A DNA stretch of 49,295 nucleotides, taken from Pseudomonadota bacterium. GTDB lineage: Bacteria > Bdellovibrionota_C > UBA2361 > OMIW01. Positions 45,308-49,295 of this stretch are shown here, piece by piece. The stretch lies in assembly GCA_900299205.1 (NCBI GenBank), contig OMIW01000040.1:1-49295 (forward strand). Reading direction: 5' to 3'. Position 1 is the stretch's first letter. Each line of letters starts with the position of its first letter. The notes below the pieces were generated by a model. That model had not been told where the DNA came from, searched no databases, and saw only the letters and a program-made list of their open reading frames with translations. Position numbers and translations under genes: made by a program.

Positions 45308-47248
45308 ATGCGAACTATTACGGTCGCGACAGCCAGCGTCAACCAGACCCCGTTAGCATGGGACCGTAATCTGCGCTCGATAACCGAGGCAATCGCCGAG
45401 GCCCGTAGCAAAGGGGCGCAGATCCTCTGTCTTCCTGAACTCTGTATCACCGGTTACGGATCTGAGGATCTCTTTCTCTCCCGATGGTATACCGCGACCG
45501 CATGGTCGGTGCTTGCGCGAATATGCCCCCTCACGCAGGGGATGGTGGTCGGGCTTGGTGTGCCGTTCATCCTCCGTAATTCCCTCTACAACGGGTATGC
45601 CCTCTGTGTTGATGGAAAGCTTGTTGCGGTCGTAGCGAAGCAATTTCTCGCGGGGGATGGGGTTCACTACGAGTATCGGTGGTTCAAGCCGTGGCGAGCA
45701 GGGACGGTCGTCGAACTTGAGGAGGACTATGTGCCGGAGCCATTTTGGGGTGTGCCGGTCGGAGACCTTTCAGTTTTTGTCGACGGAGTGAGAATCGCTG
45801 TCGAGATATGTGAGGACTACTGGGTTCCCAATCGGCCACTCAGAACAGCTGCTCTCTCGGGGGTTGATATCGTCCTAAGCCCGAGCGCATCACATTTCGC
45901 GATTGGCAAAGGGACGGAGCGTCGTTCAATTCTTCGCGAAGGGGCTCGCTTCTCCGGAGCGGTTGTTATCTTTTCAAATCTCCTCGGGTGCGAATCAGGG
46001 AAGATTATTTTTGATGGCGACTCTCACATCGTCACCGCAGAGGGAGTCGTCGCCGAAACAGCTCCCTTTTCGTTGAAGCAATATGAGGTAGCGGTGGCGA
46101 TTGTTGACCTTGAGAGGGGGAGAACACACCAACAAGCGAACGCCGCGCTTCAACCAGAGGCATCGTCAGGTGTTCCAGAGGTCGTCATTCGTGGTGTCTG
46201 GTCAAGCAGTGATGGGCGGATGGGTATCCCGTCATTGCCGTTGCCTGAGCGCGGCCCCGATCTGCGCCAATTTGAGGAGCTATGGCGTGCAATTACCGCG
46301 GGGCTTCTTGATTACGCTGATAAATCATCGAGTCGGGGCTTCGTTGTATCACTCAGTGGTGGTGCTGATTCAGCCTCAGTGGCGTGTCTTGTGTCCTTGA
46401 TGGTAGCGCGGGCTGTTCGTGAGATTGGGCTCAGTGAGCTTGTGCGTCGATTAAGGTTGGCGAGCACAACCACTGAGGATACTGTGATGGCACGCGTTCT
46501 CTCGTGTGTTTACCAGAAAACGGAGAATAGCTCACAACAGACCGAGGATGCTGCGCGTGAGCTGGCAATATCCCTCAGGTGCGACTTCGGGGTTTTTGAG
46601 GTGCAGCCCCTCGTCGATGCCTATCGTTCGCTGGCTGAAAGGTATATCGGTCGGGAGCTATCGTGGGAGGCCGACGATACCGCACTTCAGAACATTCAGG
46701 CGCGAGTCAGAGCTCCCTCGGTGTGGATGCTGGCCAACATTCGGGGTGCGCTCCTGTTGACGACGGGGAACCGAAGCGAGCTTTCGGTTGGCTATGCGAC
46801 GATGGATGGAGATATGTGCGGCGGCCTTAATCCCATTGGAGGCATCGATAAACCCCTGCTTCTCGCTTTTTTGCGGTGGCTCGCCGACAAGGGGCCTGAT
46901 GGGTATGGCCCAATCGTAGGACTCGAAAAGATTCTCGCCGCGCCGCCCACCGCCGAGCTTCGCCCCGTTGCCGCGGCTCAGACCGATGAAGATGACCTCA
47001 TGCCATATCGGATCCTCCAGGCGATAGAAGCGGAGTTTGTTCTCAAGCGCCGTAACCCCGACGACATCGTCACCATGCTCGAGGCAAATCACCCCGGTGC
47101 CCCGGTCAGGATATGGGTCGAGCGATACATGACCCTCTTCCAGAGAAATCAATGGAAACGAGAACGGGCCGCGCCCTCGTTCCACCTTGATCAATACTCG
47201 CTCGATCCCCGTTCTTGGCTCCGATTCCCGATCTTGTCGGGAGAGTGA
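45308..47248 (+). CDS. nadE: Glutamine-dependent NAD+ synthetase
   Basis: It amidates nicotinic acid adenine dinucleotide to NAD+, using ammonia released from glutamine by its N-terminal glutaminase. The track start is GTG 45266; the ATG at 45308 (MRTITVATASVNQTPLAWDRN) with GGGGAG upstream is the family start (646 residues). The nitrilase-like N-domain has LCLPELCITGYGSEDLF (Glu), and AVEICEDYWVP (Cys). The synthetase domain has the P-loop VSLSGGADSASVACL, GNRSELSVGYATMDGDMCGGLNPIGGIDK and TAELRPVAAAQTDEDDLMPY. The two-domain form is widespread in bacteria and eukaryotes. Confidence 0.97.
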   Translation: MRTITVATASVNQTPLAWDRNLRSITEAIAEARSKGAQILCLPELCITGYGSEDLFLSRWYTATAWSVLARICPLTQGMVVGLGVPFILRNSLYNGYALCVDGKLVAVVAKQFLAGDGVHYEYRWFKPWRAGTVVELEEDYVPEPFWGVPVGDLSVFVDGVRIAVEICEDYWVPNRPLRTAALSGVDIVLSPSASHFAIGKGTERRSILREGARFSGAVVIFSNLLGCESGKIIFDGDSHIVTAEGVVAETAPFSLKQYEVAVAIVDLERGRTHQQANAALQPEASSGVPEVVIRGVWSSSDGRMGIPSLPLPERGPDLRQFEELWRAITAGLLDYADKSSSRGFVVSLSGGADSASVACLVSLMVARAVREIGLSELVRRLRLASTTTEDTVMARVLSCVYQKTENSSQQTEDAARELAISLRCDFGVFEVQPLVDAYRSLAERYIGRELSWEADDTALQNIQARVRAPSVWMLANIRGALLLTTGNRSELSVGYATMDGDMCGGLNPIGGIDKPLLLAFLRWLADKGPDGYGPIVGLEKILAAPPTAELRPVAAAQTDEDDLMPYRILQAIEAEFVLKRRNPDDIVTMLEANHPGAPVRIWVERYMTLFQRNQWKRERAAPSFHLDQYSLDPRSWLRFPILSGE

Positions 47249-47479
47249 CTCAAAGGGCCGATGTTGTTAATTTAATTAGATAAAATCCCGACAATTGTGT
47301 CATAAGGATTTTCACACAATTTTCGGAGGTGGGTCCAAAAATCGACTTAAACCTGCACACTCGCCCCTCTCATAGCGGTGTGCGCGCTTCTTTCAGAACG
47401 AGAAGTCTCTTGTCCCCCGCCTTTGCCACCCTTACTCTCGTAAGAGGCGTTTCGGCCATTCTCTTTGCAGCCTGTCTCC
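47249..47479 (+). promoter_or_regulatory. Region before the HTTM-like gene with an 8-bp operator-like repeat
   Basis: AATTGTGT (47293-47300) and ACACAATT (47314-47321) are a perfect inverted repeat with a 13-base spacer, resembling a two-fold repressor or activator site. AT-rich sequence (TTGTTAATTTAATTAGATAAAAT) lies just upstream. The leader to the ATG at 47480 is about 150 bases. No further gene is supported. Confidence 0.4.
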
Positions 47480-48826
47480 ATGACCTCATACCGACTTCAG
47501 ATCCTCTCTTTTTTCTGGGCGGTGGCGATAATTTTTTCGGCTAACTCGGGTTATGGCTGGGTCATCGATCTTTCGCATCAGTGGAGCGTGCTGCTTGCGA
47601 GCGTCTGTGCGATAGCTCTCCTTTCAAGGCCCCACTCTCCTCTTCTCCTGTCCCTGAGCATCGGAGCGTTTCTTCTCGTTATCGCCTCCATTTCTCCCGA
47701 GATACAGAATCACCGAATGGTACTATTTTTCGGGGGCGTAGCGATTTTGTGGGGGATTATCCGCACAGGTAAGGAATCTCGCATAGTCCCTGATCTCCGA
47801 TGGATCACGATAGTGGTTTATTTCTTCGCAGCCCTTGCAAAGTTTAATGCCGACTATCTCAACGACGAGGTAAGCTGCGCGACAATATTTCTCAAGGGGT
47901 CACTCCAGCTGAACGGCCTCGGGGGGATTGCGCTCCCGTCCCTCCCCGGGTTGTCATCTCTCTCAGGGTACTGGTCTCTCCTCGTTGAGGTGCTTTTGCT
48001 TGTTCTTTTAATACCCCGTCGTACCAGAGGATGGGGAATTCTTCTCGGGGTGGGATTTCACATCTGTCTTGCAACTAATTACATCAAGTATTTCACCAAT
48101 TTTTCGGGTGTAATGATCCTGATGTTGAGTAGCTGGCTAACCGATGATCAGTGTCATCGACTGTGGGAGAGGTATATCAGCCCAAATCTCCGAGAATTTC
48201 TTGTTGGGTCGGTAGTTCTCTTTTCGGGGTTGGTCATCACGGCGTTGGGGGGATTTGATAATCTCCTGTGGTTAATTTTTCGGTATTTGATCTGGCTCGC
48301 ATACGCCGTCTATATCGCTGTCGCGTTTGTTCGAGTCGTTCTTTGTGAATCTCCCCGCGCCGATGAAAAATCGATTGGCACCCCTCATTATGCTCTCATT
48401 CTCCTTGCATTTCTCAACGGCCTCTCTCCGTATCTTGGGACCAAAACTCTGAGTTCATTCTCGATGTACAGCAACCTCAGGGTAGAACCGACCTACACGA
48501 ACCACCTCTTCATGCCCAACAGTCTCGATCTGTTCGGCTATCTCTCAGATACTATTCGCGTCTCCTCGAGCACTGACCCGACACATGCACAGCTTGTTGC
48601 CTCACCGACTGAGCGACTACCATATCTCGAGCTGTGCGCCTATCTTGATCGGGAGCAAGAAAAGCCACCTGCGACCCGCACCACTATAACCTACGAGCGA
48701 AACGGTCTCACTCGCACGACAAGCCAGGGCGACCCGATTCCGACCGATTGTCCACGGTGGCTTCCGCGTAAGCTCCTCCGGTTTCAGCCTGTCGGCGATG
48801 GGGCCGAGAAGCACTGCGTGTGGTAG
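47480..48826 (+). CDS. HTTM-like (vitamin K gamma-carboxylase-related) polytopic membrane protein
   Basis: The ORF starts with TTG 47465; ATG 47480 (MTSYRLQILSFFWAVAIIFSANS) is preferred, giving 448 residues. About ten hydrophobic helices are visible, followed by a soluble C-terminal part (from SMYSNLRVEPTYTNHLFMPN). The segments YFFAALAKFNADYL, WSLLVEVLLLVLL and ILLGVGFHICLATNYIKYF match the pattern of bacterial HTTM domains, and SMYSNLRVE recurs in such proteins. The reaction is not known in bacteria. A DCC-family redox gene faces it from the opposite strand; the two families are often neighbours, supporting the assignment. Confidence 0.72.
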   Translation: MTSYRLQILSFFWAVAIIFSANSGYGWVIDLSHQWSVLLASVCAIALLSRPHSPLLLSLSIGAFLLVIASISPEIQNHRMVLFFGGVAILWGIIRTGKESRIVPDLRWITIVVYFFAALAKFNADYLNDEVSCATIFLKGSLQLNGLGGIALPSLPGLSSLSGYWSLLVEVLLLVLLIPRRTRGWGILLGVGFHICLATNYIKYFTNFSGVMILMLSSWLTDDQCHRLWERYISPNLREFLVGSVVLFSGLVITALGGFDNLLWLIFRYLIWLAYAVYIAVAFVRVVLCESPRADEKSIGTPHYALILLAFLNGLSPYLGTKTLSSFSMYSNLRVEPTYTNHLFMPNSLDLFGYLSDTIRVSSSTDPTHAQLVASPTERLPYLELCAYLDREQEKPPATRTTITYERNGLTRTTSQGDPIPTDCPRWLPRKLLRFQPVGDGAEKHCVW

Positions 48827-48863
48827 CGATTAATTGGAAACGGGGCGGAAGAGGAGTCGATAT

Positions 48864-49295
48864 TCAGGGTAAAAGCCTCGCCCTAACATCAGGTGGCAGC
48901 AAACCACATACCTCTGAACTCCTGCCAAACACACGATACCGAATCCGAGCTACAAAATCGTATAAAAAATCTCGCACTACCCGAGGGATGAAAGAAAACA
49001 AGATCGCCCCAACCGCTGGGAGACCCCCCAGTCTTTTCCCGATAAAAATAATCGCATCGCTCCGGCATAGCACTGCTCCATCTGTTTGCCACACGATGAT
49101 CGAATCGGGAAGGTTTTCCCTCATATCCGATGAAACTAAACCCGAAAACGTCGGGCCTTGTTGAGGAGCAAGCCGAAGAGATCCAACCGAATCCAGCGCG
49201 ATAAGAGCGCGGGCAAAGAAACTACACATCACACACGTACCATCGAAAAATACCACCGGCTTGTCTGATTGAGCGGTGCCTAGCGACGGTATCCA
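48864..49295 (-). CDS. DCC-family (DUF393) thiol-disulfide oxidoreductase-like protein, 5' end outside window
   Basis: The track begins at a GTG (49256), but the frame stays open to the window edge, and the extra codons read ...AQSDKPVVFFDGTC, the normal DCC N-terminus, so the true start lies to the right of 49295. About 143 residues are visible. The redox-type motif DGTCVMC (C-x2-C) follows the conserved FFDG, and a second conserved region SDAIIFIGKRLGGLPAVGAILFSFIP with RDFLYDFVARIRYRVFG is at the C-terminus. Its neighbour is an HTTM-like gene, a common pairing. The function in either family is unresolved. Confidence 0.88.
   Translation of the reverse strand, partial: WIPSLGTAQSDKPVVFFDGTCVMCSFFARALIALDSVGSLRLAPQQGPTFSGLVSSDMRENLPDSIIVWQTDGAVLCRSDAIIFIGKRLGGLPAVGAILFSFIPRVVRDFLYDFVARIRYRVFGRSSEVCGLLPPDVRARLLP

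Overview
The window is about 49 kb of densely coded chromosome with moderate GC content, from a Gram-negative, respiring bacterium. No plasmid, phage or insertion-sequence genes, tRNA, rRNA or CRISPR array were seen. The order dnaN-recF-gyrB at the left edge places it beside a chromosomal replication origin, with dnaA presumably just outside. The gene content suggests a deltaproteobacterium in the broad sense (Myxococcota, Bdellovibrionota or SAR324-like). Pointers to this are a protein resembling the MXAN_5187 C-terminal family, a double-length UvrA, a caa3-type oxidase and an ImuA-ImuB-DnaE2 cassette. This placement is inference from gene content; no marker phylogeny was possible.

Layout. 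(1) 1-4646, plus strand: the replication block dnaN (5' cut off), recF and gyrB, with a clear sigma70-type promoter and a long leader before gyrB. (2) 4856-11000: a secreted protein with a cysteine-protease-like C-terminus (minus), a 44-residue very basic protein (plus), a cluster of four nested or adjacent hairpins that may be a structured RNA, a Clp-type AAA+ ATPase without the usual N-domain (minus), and glmU (minus). (3) 11137-16775, plus: a coiled-coil-rich protein, NADP isocitrate dehydrogenase, an orphan Hpt protein, and two cell-wall hydrolases sharing an NlpC/P60-like C-terminus, one of which also carries a lambda-lysozyme-like domain. (4) 16781-25598, minus: fused double UvrA, an SRPBCC-SDR protein (TIGR01777 type), YqeY and a NagB-like sugar-phosphate deaminase. 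(5) 26106-34110, plus: recQ, an RlmI-like methyltransferase, SCO1/SenC, then cytochrome c oxidase subunits II (with two cytochrome c domains), I (A2-type), III and IV. (6) 34137-36850, minus: a YfcE-like phosphodiesterase, murJ and a small membrane protein. (7) 37035-44565: a small secreted protein, then the mutasome cassette imuA-imuB-dnaE2 (minus), a NUDIX hydrolase and a CheY-like receiver whose phospho-acceptor Asp is replaced by Glu. (8) 44542-49295: a membrane-anchored unknown (minus), NAD synthetase (plus), an HTTM-like membrane protein (plus) and a convergent DCC-family redox protein that runs off the right edge.

How genes work together. DnaN, RecF and GyrB form the replication/repair core. 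UvrA, RecQ, RecF and the ImuA/ImuB/DnaE2 set give an unusually repair-rich neighbourhood. SCO with CoxB, A, C and D makes a terminal oxidase with its copper chaperone. GlmU, the NagB-like enzyme and MurJ all touch amino-sugar or peptidoglycan metabolism. Three proteins with cysteine/histidine hydrolase-like domains probably cut peptidoglycan, two of them without a recognisable signal peptide.

The strongest second-look items are the hairpin cluster at 6962-7101, the three-member hydrolase family, the Asp-to-Glu CheY, the double UvrA with an incomplete first zinc module, and an excess of long G tracts that all lie on the plus strand.
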